This document shows, one piece after another, positions 24,833 through 32,310 of a DNA stretch of 64,000 bases. The stretch's first letter is position 1. Every line of letters begins with the position of its first letter. The stretch comes from Bin87 sp034423575 (GTDB lineage Bacteria; Chloroflexota; Dehalococcoidia; Lucifugimonadales; UBA3495): contig DAOUIF010000033.1 of assembly GCA_034423575.1 (NCBI GenBank), forward strand, positions 62,001 through 126,000, given 5' to 3'. The notes below the pieces were generated by a model. The model did no database searches and was not told the DNA's origin. It saw only the letters and a program-made list of their open reading frames with translations. A program made the position numbers and the translations under genes.

Positions 24833-25279
24833 TTGTCCACCGTTTCCTTCACCCTAACCGACGAAATGCGGGAGCAGGCCATCGGGGTTGAAAGCGCGCC
24901 CACCACGACCGATGTCGAGAGGGGACACATTGCCCGGTTTGCCGAAGCCATTGGAGACGACAACCCGGCGTACACCGACGGCACGCCGGAGATCGGCGGC
25001 GTTGTTGCGCCGCCGACATTTCTGCGGGCCATGAGGGCGGTGCGACCGGAGTTGCCCTTTGAAATTCCGTTCACGCGGCTGCTTGACGGAGGCAGCGACT
25101 GGGAGTACTTCGAGCACGTGCGGCCGGGTGACGTGATCACGGCGGTGGGCCGGGTGGAAGACATCCGGGAGCGGACGGGGAGCATCGGGCAGATGCTCAT
25201 TACGACAATCAAGGTCACGTATCGGAATCAGACCGGAGCGATTGTGGCGACCCAGACGAGCACCTCGATCCGCCACTGA
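24833..25279 (+). CDS. MaoC/FAS1-like hot-dog dehydratase, N-terminal-half type
   Basis: The 148-aa product starts at TTG 24833, chosen because a perfect AGGAGG ends 6 nt upstream; an upstream in-frame ATG at 24734 lies on the promoter. It has the FAS1_DH/MaoC_N pattern: VERGHIARFAEAIGDDNPAYTD, VVAPPTFLRAM and DGGSDWEYFEHVRPGDVITAVGRVEDI. This half usually lacks the catalytic Asp-His and pairs with a catalytic hot-dog subunit. The following gene is a good candidate partner, giving a heteromeric enoyl-CoA hydratase. Confidence 0.85.
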   Translation: MSTVSFTLTDEMREQAIGVESAPTTTDVERGHIARFAEAIGDDNPAYTDGTPEIGGVVAPPTFLRAMRAVRPELPFEIPFTRLLDGGSDWEYFEHVRPGDVITAVGRVEDIRERTGSIGQMLITTIKVTYRNQTGAIVATQTSTSIRH

Positions 25280-25300
25280 TCGTTGACCAGTGATCAGGGC

Positions 25301-25330
25301 GCGAGATTGCCGCGCTGCGTTCGCAATGAC
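25301..25330. repeat. 30-nt dispersed intergenic repeat, copy 1
   Basis: This copy matches the segment at 37440-37469 in 27 of 30 bases (GCGAGATT start, CGCAATGAC end). It lies in the 67-nt gap between the two hydratase genes. Confidence 0.7.
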
Positions 25331-25346
25331 ATCAATGAGGAACGAC

Positions 25347-25781
25347 ATGGGCCAGCAGATTTACTTTGAAGACGTGAGCGAAGGCATGGAGCTGCCCGTC
25401 GAGGTCCGCGAGCCGACGACGCGGCAGTTGGTTCAATACGCCGGAGCATCGGGCGACTTCTACGAGATCCATTACGACAAGCCCTACGCGGAGAGCATCG
25501 GGCTGCCGGGGATCATAATCCACGGCGCGCTGAAAAACGCGATGCTGGGGTCGTACATTACGGGTTGGGCCGGTCCCGGCGCCACCCTGCGACGGCTGAC
25601 CTGCCAATACCGGGGAATGGACTTTCCCGGGGAGCCGATTACAGCCAAGGGGCACGTATCGCGGGTGTACCAGGAAGGTCAACAGAACTTGGTGGACTGC
25701 ACCATCTGGCTGGAAAACCCCCAGGGTCAGCAGACCACGCCGGGCACGGCCACGGTCGCGCTGCCCAGCCGCAACGAGTAG
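25347..25781 (+). CDS. MaoC-like hot-dog enoyl-CoA hydratase
   Basis: The 144-aa product starts at ATG 25347 after GAGG. It has the R-hydratase pattern: YFEDVSEGMELPVEVREPTTRQLVQYAGASGDFYEIHYD with the catalytic Asp and His in GDFYEIHYD, then PGIIIHGALKNAMLGSYI, with a late VSRVYQEG strand. It is the catalytic counterpart of the gene just upstream. Together they would hydrate a trans-2-enoyl-CoA in a CoA-dependent side-chain pathway. It precedes the SDR pair by 62 nt. Confidence 0.88.
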   Translation: MGQQIYFEDVSEGMELPVEVREPTTRQLVQYAGASGDFYEIHYDKPYAESIGLPGIIIHGALKNAMLGSYITGWAGPGATLRRLTCQYRGMDFPGEPITAKGHVSRVYQEGQQNLVDCTIWLENPQGQQTTPGTATVALPSRNE

Positions 25782-25843
25782 CGGAGGCGAGCCGCGGATA
25801 ACGTCCGCCGGCGAAACCAATTCATTCAAAGGATAATTCGACC

Positions 25844-26773
25844 ATGCCCAACAATCTGGAAGGAAAGGTAGCGATCGTCACCGGCTCGGGCCGCGGCGTG
25901 GGCCGTGGGATTGCCAAGCTGATGGCGGAGGAAGGTGCCAAGGTGGTGGTGGTTGACCCGGGGGTCAACGTTGACGGCACCGGGTTCGACCAGTCGATCG
26001 CCGAGGTCGTTGTCGGCGAGATTCGGGACGCCGGCGGAACCGCCGTGGCGTGCACCGAATCGGTAGCGACCATGGACGGCGGCGAGCGGATCGTGCAGAC
26101 GGCCATCGATAACTTCGGGCGGCTGGACATCGTGGTCTGCTGCGCCGGCATCCTGCGGGACCGCATGGTCTTCAACATGACGGAACAGGAGTGGGACGAC
26201 GTGATTGCGGTACACCTGAAGGGTACCTTCACGGTGGTCAAACACGCGTGCATCCTCTTCCGGCAGCAGCGATCAGGTCGGGTGATTACCTTCAGCAGCC
26301 AGTCCGGGCTGGTGGGCAACAGCGGGCAGGCCAACTACGGCGCGGCCAAGAGCGGCATTGCCGGTTTCACCAAGGTGGTGGCCAAAGATATGGGCCGCTA
26401 CGGGGTCACGGCCAACTCCATCGCCCCTCGCGCGACGACGCGGATGATCGGGGCAATACCCGAATCGGCGGCGGAGATACGGGCTCGCGGCGGAGTCGCG
26501 TCGCTGTCGGGCGATGGCGGGGACGACGTGCAGGACCTGGATCCGGACGGCATCGCTCCGTTTGTTTGCTACCTGTCGTCGGACCACGCAGCGAACGTCA
26601 ACGGGCAGACATTCCTAGTGTATGGGAACACCGTTTCGCTGATGTCGCAACCACGGCCGGAAAAGGCGATCTGGACGGAAGCGGGACACTGGGAGATGGA
26701 TGATCTTTCGTCCCAAGCCCGCGGTTACCTCACGGCCGGAATTCCCAATCCGGCTCCGGCGCAGCAGCGGTAA
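25844..26773 (+). CDS. SDR, multifunctional-enzyme-type 3-hydroxyacyl-CoA dehydrogenase-like
   Basis: The 309-aa product starts at ATG 25844 after AAAGGA. It has TGSGRGVGRGIAKLMAEEGAKVVVVDPG, the long insert typical of MFE-2 dehydrogenases (VNVDGTGFDQSIAEVV, TAVACTESVATMDGGE), a CAGILRDRMVFNM loop, catalytic Ser and YGAAK. Family members oxidise (R)-3-hydroxyacyl-CoA. It is a tandem paralogue of the next gene, with long identical stretches. C-terminal residues 200-309 diverge, including an LSGDGGDDVQDLDPDG insert. It follows the hydratase pair, which fits hydration followed by oxidation. Confidence 0.9.
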   Translation: MPNNLEGKVAIVTGSGRGVGRGIAKLMAEEGAKVVVVDPGVNVDGTGFDQSIAEVVVGEIRDAGGTAVACTESVATMDGGERIVQTAIDNFGRLDIVVCCAGILRDRMVFNMTEQEWDDVIAVHLKGTFTVVKHACILFRQQRSGRVITFSSQSGLVGNSGQANYGAAKSGIAGFTKVVAKDMGRYGVTANSIAPRATTRMIGAIPESAAEIRARGGVASLSGDGGDDVQDLDPDGIAPFVCYLSSDHAANVNGQTFLVYGNTVSLMSQPRPEKAIWTEAGHWEMDDLSSQARGYLTAGIPNPAPAQQR

Positions 26774-26828
26774 CGCTTGAGCGCGTCGATTCCGATTCTC
26801 ACAGCGCATACAAATTGAGGACTGAACA

Positions 26829-27740
26829 ATGCCGTTACTGGAAGACAAGGTAGCAATCGTAACCGGCGCGGGCCGGGGGATCGGACGCGGCGTTGCCAAG
26901 CTGATGGCTGAGGAGGGCGCGAAGGTCGTCGTCTGCGACCTGGGCGTGAACGTCGACGGGACCGGAGCCGACGTGTCGGTGGCTCAGCAAGTGGTCAACG
27001 AGATTGGCGAGGCCGGCGGCACCGCCGTGGCCTGCACGGAATCGGTGGCCACAATGGACGGCGGTGAGAAGATCGTCCAGACGGCGGTGGACAACTTCGG
27101 CAAGCTGGACATCGTGGTGACGGTCGCCGGGATTCTGCGGGACCGCATGGTCTTCAACATGACCGAAGAAGAATGGGACGACGTGATCGCGGTGCACCTG
27201 AAGGGGACGTTCACGGTGGTGAAGCACGCGAGCATCTTGTTCCGGCAGCAGCGGTCGGGCCGGATCATCACGTTCAGCAGCACCTCCGGGCTGTACGGCA
27301 ACAGCGGACAGGCAAACTACGGCGCGGCCAAGGACGGCATCGCCGGGTTCACGAGGGTTTGCGCGCGGGACCTGGGACGCTACGGCGTGACGACGAACGC
27401 GATTTCGCCATCTGCGAGCACGCGGATGACCACCAGCGTGCCGGACGAGGCGCGGGCACTCCGGTCGGCCCGGGGAATCGCGGCCGGCGGCGGTCTGCGC
27501 GGCGAACCGGAGGACGTTGCCCCCATGGTAACGTGGCTGGCGTCGGACGAAGCGCAGCACGTGAACGGCCACGTGTTCCACGTGACGGGCGGCCTGGTGA
27601 CATTGCTGAATGAGCCGGAGCCGGTGAAGACGATCCGCAAGGACACGCGATGGACGGTGGACGAGCTGGCGGGCGTGTTCCCGGCGACCATCGGGGTCGA
27701 GCTGTACAACCCGGCGCCGGCGCCGCCGCCAAGCGCTTAA
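26829..27740 (+). CDS. SDR, multifunctional-enzyme-type 3-hydroxyacyl-CoA dehydrogenase-like (tandem paralogue)
   Basis: This 303-aa protein starts at ATG 26829. It repeats the previous SDR nearly motif for motif: TGAGRGIGRGVAKLMAEEGAKVVVCDLG, VNVDGTGADVSVAQ, AVACTESVATMDGGE, AGILRDRMVFNMTEEEW, YGAAKDG and NAISPSASTRMT. The ends differ (ARGIAAGGGLRGEPEDVAPM and a HVFHVTGGLVTLL close). The pair arose by tandem duplication; differing loops suggest different acyl chains or subunits of one oligomer. It is the last gene of the operon and is followed by a strong terminator. Confidence 0.9.
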   Translation: MPLLEDKVAIVTGAGRGIGRGVAKLMAEEGAKVVVCDLGVNVDGTGADVSVAQQVVNEIGEAGGTAVACTESVATMDGGEKIVQTAVDNFGKLDIVVTVAGILRDRMVFNMTEEEWDDVIAVHLKGTFTVVKHASILFRQQRSGRIITFSSTSGLYGNSGQANYGAAKDGIAGFTRVCARDLGRYGVTTNAISPSASTRMTTSVPDEARALRSARGIAAGGGLRGEPEDVAPMVTWLASDEAQHVNGHVFHVTGGLVTLLNEPEPVKTIRKDTRWTVDELAGVFPATIGVELYNPAPAPPPSA

Positions 27741-27784
27741 GGGCTTCGACGACCGACGCCAGTCGCTGACAACGGAATGAAGAT

Positions 27785-27815
27785 GCCGGGCGGAAGACCG
27801 CCCGGCGTTTTGCTT
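27785..27815 (+). terminator. Strong rho-independent terminator
   Basis: A 9-bp perfect stem (27785-27793 with 27798-27806, GCCGGGCGG) closes a 4-nt AAGA loop, followed by GTTTTGCTTT. It ends the CoA/SDR operon. Confidence 0.9.
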
Positions 27816-27893
27816 TGGCGCGTGTGCAGGGCACAATGAGACAATCCATAATGGTCGGTGTCCCTGCCATAACAGTGGTTGGAGAGGGTGGCG

Positions 27894-28583
27894 ATGCGGG
27901 AACTCCGCATACTTACGATCATCGGGACTGTGATCGCGTTTGGCGTGCTGGCCGTGTTGGCGGTCGTAATCGCGATGGTGATCAGCCCGGGCGCGGTAGG
28001 TCTCGGGGCCACTCACAAGGACTGGTTCGTGCATGTGACGGCCGAGAACGTGGTGGAGTACTCCGAGAAAATCGTCGTGGCACGTTACGCGGACGAAGCA
28101 GTCTACGAAATCCCGGAGCCATCGCGGGAGTACGATGAAGTACAGTCGCATACGGACGTGCTCCGGCGGTTCTACGTAATGGAATCTTTCAAGGGCGATT
28201 TCAAACCGGGCGACAGCATTTACGTCGGATGGAGCGCCGGATATACCAAGCTCGACCGGGACACCGAAAGACGGCAGTTCATACCGCGGGTGGTTGCGCC
28301 CCTTGCGCAGGGAGAAATCTACGGGTTGTTCCTGAACCTGCGGCACTCGAGATCGCGCCATCCGGACGACCCAGATTCCAGGATTTGGGAAACACCGAGG
28401 GGGCTAGGGGTCGCTTTGGTGGATGGTCAGGGCAGATTCTCGTTCCAGACTGATCAGTTCTACCGTAATGCATTGAGGGATATGGGCCTCAAGCCGGTTC
28501 CCGGTTCTGGGGCTCCGTTCGAATTGACCATTCACGACGTGGAGCGGTTGGTAGCGTCGGGTTCGGGAGGCGCTGATCGGTGA
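27894..28583 (+). CDS. Membrane-anchored protein of unknown function
   Basis: The 229-aa product starts at ATG 27894 behind GGAGAGGG. Residues 4-32 form one N-terminal membrane helix (LRILTIIGTVIAFGVLAVLAVV). The remainder is soluble and probably outside. It contains ENVVEYSEKIVVARYADEAVYE, FYVMESFKGDFKPGDSIYVGWSAGY and GEIYGLFLN, which resemble the exported beta-sandwich proteins found in Gram-positive bacteria (a 'stress/adhesion' type pattern of YVVxxFKG). I do not recognise a named family. It is the only gene between the terminator and the SRP promoter. Confidence 0.6.
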   Translation: MRELRILTIIGTVIAFGVLAVLAVVIAMVISPGAVGLGATHKDWFVHVTAENVVEYSEKIVVARYADEAVYEIPEPSREYDEVQSHTDVLRRFYVMESFKGDFKPGDSIYVGWSAGYTKLDRDTERRQFIPRVVAPLAQGEIYGLFLNLRHSRSRHPDDPDSRIWETPRGLGVALVDGQGRFSFQTDQFYRNALRDMGLKPVPGSGAPFELTIHDVERLVASGSGGADR

Positions 28584-28606
28584 AACACTCGCAGATCGGG
28601 CGCGGA

Positions 28607-28635
28607 TTGACAGGGTTCAGGGGTGGGCATACCAT
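28607..28635 (+). promoter_or_regulatory. SRP RNA promoter
   Basis: TTGACA (28607-28612) and TACCAT (28630-28635) are separated by 17 nt. They place transcription start near 28642, exactly where the SRP RNA consensus begins. Confidence 0.65.
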
Positions 28636-28641
28636 GTTTGG

Positions 28642-28862
28642 AGTGGTCGTGCTACACGGGGAGCTGGCGGTGCCCTGAACCCGCAACCCGCCACAGCGGG
28701 GTGGAATTCCTGCCTTAGGCGAGGCGCAAGGGCCAATGTCCCAGGGAATGGTGTTGACGGCCGGGTCCCACGCGGCGCAGGCTCGTGAACCCCGCCAGGG
28801 CTTGACGGCAGCAACGGTAAGCGATGTCCCGCGGGTGCCGTGGGAGTGCCTGGCCTGAGCCA
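28642..28862 (+). ncRNA. ffs: Signal recognition particle RNA, bacterial large type
   Basis: The 5' part matches the large-type SRP signature: GTGCTACACGGGGAGCTGG, GCGGTGCCCTGAACCCGC and GGAATTCCTGCC. The 3' arm contains the domain IV core, with CAGG at 28796-28799 and AGCA at 28810-28813 separated by 10 nt as in E. coli. Helix 5 closes through GTCCCACG and CGTGGGA. The tip reads GC-U-UGAC-G-GC, not the usual GGAA loop. The 5' end is set by the promoter; the 3' end is approximate. It scaffolds Ffh and FtsY in co-translational membrane targeting. Confidence 0.9.
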
Positions 28863-28967
28863 ATCCCGACGATATGCCCCCAGGCTGCAGTCAACGGAAG
28901 GTGCTCGGCCACTTTTTTTGATTCTCTGCCTGGCGAATATGCCGGGACGTTTGAAATCAGGCGCGAC

Positions 28968-29810
28968 ATGCCCAAAACCGCGGTAGGTCCAACTCCGGTA
29001 CGCCGTCGACGAAAATCGCTGGGTCAGCACTTCCTGGCTGACACCAGGGTCGCCAACCGGATCGTTGAGGCGGCCGAGCCTGTCGCGTCGGACACGGTGC
29101 TGGAGATCGGGCCGGGCGCGGGCGTACTGACGCGGCGTTTGGTGGATCCGGCGGGCAGGGTGGTAGCGGTGGAATTGGACCCGCGGTTGTGCGAGGAATT
29201 GCCGGAGAGGCTGGGCTTTCCGTCGAATCTGAGCGTAGTCCAGGGAGACGGACGAGAGATTGATCCTGACGAACTCGTGGGTCCGGCAACGCCTTATAAG
29301 GTCGTGGCGAATCTGCCGTACTATGCGGCCGCGCCGATAGTGCGCCGGCTTCTGGAACAAGTGAGGCCGCCGACCCGGATGGTGGTGATGGTGCAGCGAG
29401 AGGTGGCGGACGCGATGAACGCCAAACCGGGGGAGTTTACGCTGCTGTCGGTGGCGACGAAGTTTTACGCGGAAACGTCAGTTGTCGCGCAGGTCCCAGC
29501 GCGGTGCTTTCGACCGCCGCCCAAGGTGTCGTCCACGGTTCTGAAGCTGGCGGTAAGGTCCGTACCCGCGGTTGCCGTACCGGATCGCGAGTCCTTCTTC
29601 GCGCTGGTGCGGGCCGGGTTCAGCGCGCCGCGAAAGCAGTTGCGGAACTCGCTGATGCAGGGCACTGGGGCGCCAGTTGAGACAGTGGCTGCCGCTTTGG
29701 CGGAATCGGGAATCGACTCGCAGAGGCGGCCGGCGACGCTGGATATCGGGGAGTGGGCGGCTTTGGACGCGGCGTGGCCGGCGGACGCGCCGAGATCGCG
29801 GACGGCCTAG
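28968..29810 (+). CDS. rsmA: 16S rRNA (adenine1518/1519-N6)-dimethyltransferase
   Basis: The 280-aa product starts at ATG 28968; upstream in-frame codons overlap the SRP RNA. It has the KsgA/RsmA pattern: RRRKSLGQHFLADT, the SAM site VLEIGPGAGVLTRRL, VVAVELDPRLCEEL, VQGDGREID and the catalytic NLPYY. The C-terminal small domain contains FRPPPKVSSTVLKL and FSAPRKQLRNSL. It dimethylates two adenines at the decoding end of 16S rRNA during late 30S assembly. It begins an rsmA-ispE-lgt series with short gaps. Confidence 0.96.
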   Translation: MPKTAVGPTPVRRRRKSLGQHFLADTRVANRIVEAAEPVASDTVLEIGPGAGVLTRRLVDPAGRVVAVELDPRLCEELPERLGFPSNLSVVQGDGREIDPDELVGPATPYKVVANLPYYAAAPIVRRLLEQVRPPTRMVVMVQREVADAMNAKPGEFTLLSVATKFYAETSVVAQVPARCFRPPPKVSSTVLKLAVRSVPAVAVPDRESFFALVRAGFSAPRKQLRNSLMQGTGAPVETVAAALAESGIDSQRRPATLDIGEWAALDAAWPADAPRSRTA

Positions 29811-29830
29811 TATCGAGGCGGTGATCGGTC

Positions 29831-30724
29831 GTGGAGTCCGAGCAGTTTGTCCTCAAGGCATACGCCAAGGTGAACCTGGCGCTGGAGATCACCGGCAGGC
29901 GGGATGACGGTTACCATAACGTGGCGACGATCCTGCAGACGGTAGATCTGGCGGATACTCTGGTGGTCAGCCAGGCTGACGAGCTGGTGGTGGAGTGTGA
30001 TGATGCCGATTTGACGGGTGACCGCAATCTGGCTTGGAAGGCTGCGATGGCGTTAGCGGAACGGGTGGAGAAGAGGCCGTGGGGGCACGTACGCATAAAG
30101 AAGGGAATTCCAGTGGCCGCAGGACTGGGGGGCGGCTCGGCCGACGCGGCGGCAATGCTGGTTGGGTTGAACCGGCTGTGGGGGCTTGGGCTATCGGGGG
30201 ATGATCTGGCAAAGGTAGCCGCTGGATTGGGTTCCGATGTGCCTTTTCTGCTGTCTGGCGGTACCGCGTTGGGGATGGGGAGAGGCGATGAGATCACGCC
30301 GCTGGGGGAACTACCGGCGTTGGCAATGTTGCTGGTGATCCCGGCAGATAGCATAGAGGCCAAGACGCCCACGATGTACCGAGCACTGAGGCCGCAGGAT
30401 TTTTCAGACGGAACCAGGACGCAGGAAATCTCGGATATGCTGGGTCGGCGGCCGTTGACGTCGGGTGATTGTTGCAACGCGTTTGAAAGAGCGGCGCGAG
30501 AGATCTTTCCCGGCCTGGCAGACGTATGGAACAGGGTGGCGGCGGTAGCGGAACACCCGCCGCGGCTATCCGGGGCGGGCCCGGCGCTTTATTGCATGCC
30601 GTCATCAGAAAGTGAACGTATCCGGGTGGCCGAGTCCTTGCATGGCACAGGCGCGGCGGCGTACCTTGTGCGGACGATTCAGCCAGAGCACAGCCACGGA
30701 TTGTCCGCGATGAGCTGCGCCTGA
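29831..30724 (+). CDS. ispE: 4-diphosphocytidyl-2-C-methyl-D-erythritol kinase
   Basis: The 297-aa product starts at GTG 29831. It is a GHMP kinase: LKAYAKVNLALEITGRRDDGYH with the substrate Lys and the YH pair, and the ATP loop PVAAGLGGGSADAAAML. The acid in LGSDVPFLLSGG and C-terminal RLSGAGPALYCMPS complete the family motifs. IspE phosphorylates CDP-methylerythritol in the non-mevalonate isoprenoid pathway. It lies 20 nt after rsmA, a gene neighbourhood also common in other bacteria. Confidence 0.96.
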   Translation: MESEQFVLKAYAKVNLALEITGRRDDGYHNVATILQTVDLADTLVVSQADELVVECDDADLTGDRNLAWKAAMALAERVEKRPWGHVRIKKGIPVAAGLGGGSADAAAMLVGLNRLWGLGLSGDDLAKVAAGLGSDVPFLLSGGTALGMGRGDEITPLGELPALAMLLVIPADSIEAKTPTMYRALRPQDFSDGTRTQEISDMLGRRPLTSGDCCNAFERAAREIFPGLADVWNRVAAVAEHPPRLSGAGPALYCMPSSESERIRVAESLHGTGAAAYLVRTIQPEHSHGLSAMSCA

Positions 30725-30752
30725 ACAACGATCACGGAGATACCTATCGCCA

Positions 30753-31670
30753 ATGGATATTCTTGCGGTAATCAGCATACCCTTTGATCCGGACATCATT
30801 CGCACCGCCGGGTTCATACTGTCCTGGCACGGTTTTTTCACCTTTGTGGCAGTTGCCGTCGCCGTGTATCTCACCTGGCGGTGGGGTCGCAAAGAGGGAC
30901 TGGACGGAGACGCGATCCTGTCGGTAGCGACCTGGTGCATCATAGGCGGGATCATCGGCGCGCGGATACTGCACGTCATTGACTTCTGGGATGACGTGTA
31001 CCAGTACAATCCGGCCCGCATCGTGTATTTCTGGAACGGAGGGATCGCGATATTCGGGGCCTATCTGGGTGGGTTCGCCGGTGGCGCGGGTTACATCACG
31101 CTGCGAAACGCGCAGTGGCTGACCGGCTTCTGCGACAACCCAGGGTTGCGCTGGACCGGGATGCACCGACCGTTGGCGCAGATGCCGCCCGTGTCACACT
31201 TGGCGGACGTCGCTGCTCCGGCGTTGCTGATCGCGTTGGCTATCGGGCGGATTGGTGACGTCATCAACGGCGAGCACTGGTCGAGTTTCTCCGACCTGCC
31301 ATGGGCGTGGGTTTACACGGACCCGGACAGCCTGGGCTATGGGCGGCCGGCCTCGCATCCGGCGGTGGCTTACGAGCTGATCTTCTGCCTGATATGGGCC
31401 GCGGTGCTGTGGTGGCTGAAAGACCGGATCAGGCCGAGGGGAATGCTGTTCGCGCTGTTCTTCGCGGGATATTCAGCCGGCCGGTTCTTCATATCGTTCG
31501 TACGCCAGGAACAGAATACTTACATTTTTGGGTTCAACGAGGCGCAGCTGGTCGCGCTGGCGGTAATGGTTGTGACGGTGCCGCTACTGATCTATCGCGC
31601 GCGGTTGGTTCGGCCCACGCGTGGTGCAGGGGAGCGCGGGCAGGCTCCGGCGGAGACGAACGAAGGTTAA
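30753..31670 (+). CDS. lgt: Prolipoprotein diacylglyceryl transferase
   Basis: The 305-aa integral membrane protein has about seven hydrophobic segments. It shows LSWHGFFTFVAVAVAVYLTW, the GGIIGARILHVI segment with the conserved Arg, GGIAIFGAYLGG and the Lgt signature RIGDVINGEHW, where classical enzymes read RIGNFINGE. FFISFVRQEQ near the end is also typical. It transfers diacylglycerol from phosphatidylglycerol to the lipobox Cys of lipoproteins, such as the lipoprotein at 62744. It starts 28 nt after ispE. Confidence 0.93.
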   Translation: MDILAVISIPFDPDIIRTAGFILSWHGFFTFVAVAVAVYLTWRWGRKEGLDGDAILSVATWCIIGGIIGARILHVIDFWDDVYQYNPARIVYFWNGGIAIFGAYLGGFAGGAGYITLRNAQWLTGFCDNPGLRWTGMHRPLAQMPPVSHLADVAAPALLIALAIGRIGDVINGEHWSSFSDLPWAWVYTDPDSLGYGRPASHPAVAYELIFCLIWAAVLWWLKDRIRPRGMLFALFFAGYSAGRFFISFVRQEQNTYIFGFNEAQLVALAVMVVTVPLLIYRARLVRPTRGAGERGQAPAETNEG

Positions 31671-31691
31671 AAGGCGGCGGTTCGCTACAAG

Positions 31692-32279
31692 TTAGCGAGC
31701 GGCCAAGGCTCGAGCGAAGATCGGACCCAAATCCACAGTGACGCCGGGAATCGCATCGGACGTGAGGGTGTCCGAGGCGCCGAAAACCCGGACCGGAGCG
31801 AAGGAAGAGCCGTCCCCGGCGTGAATGGCTACGGACAACGCGTCCAGGTCCACGATCCAGACTTCGAGTGCGCCGTTGGCAGCATAGACGGGCAGCTTTT
31901 CGGTGAGGTCACGGCGACGGGTGGAATCAGAAAGGATTTCGACAACCATGTCCGGTGTGCCGGTGCCAGCGGATCGGTCCAGGATGTTTCGCCTTTCGTT
32001 TGACACAAACATCAGATCCGGTTGATAGGTGTTGAACTCCTGCAAATGCACGTCGAAAAGCGCGGGAAGAATTTCGCCGATGCCCAACGACTGAACCTGC
32101 GCTGCCAACTGCATTATCAGCTGCACGAGGAAGACCTGATGCGAGTAGCTGGCTCCGGACATTTCGACGAGTTCTCCGTTGATAAGTTGGTAGCGGGGTC
32201 CGGAGTTCGCCGGCGGCGTCATCGCCAAGTAGTCCGCGTTGGTCAGCCGAGTGCGTGGTTTTGCTTTGGGCTGTGTCAT
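31692..32279 (-). CDS. Uma2-family restriction-endonuclease-like protein
   Basis: The 195-aa product starts at ATG 32279 (MTQPKAKP); a TTG 30 nt upstream would add ten residues. It has RYQLINGELVEMSGASYSHQ, QPDLMFVSNERR with a first acid, PDMVVEILSDSTRRRDLTEKLPVYAANGALEVWIVDLD, giving the PD-(D/E)xK core, and IPGVTVDLGPIF at the end. It begins 31 nt after recJ on the same strand, so it may be carried on that transcript. Its role is not known. It differs from the Uma2 gene at 22685 and is closer to the canonical length. Confidence 0.88.
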   Translation of the reverse strand: MTQPKAKPRTRLTNADYLAMTPPANSGPRYQLINGELVEMSGASYSHQVFLVQLIMQLAAQVQSLGIGEILPALFDVHLQEFNTYQPDLMFVSNERRNILDRSAGTGTPDMVVEILSDSTRRRDLTEKLPVYAANGALEVWIVDLDALSVAIHAGDGSSFAPVRVFGASDTLTSDAIPGVTVDLGPIFARALAAR

Positions 32280-32310
32280 TAGAACCGCTCCGTAGGACTG
32301 CTCCAACAAA

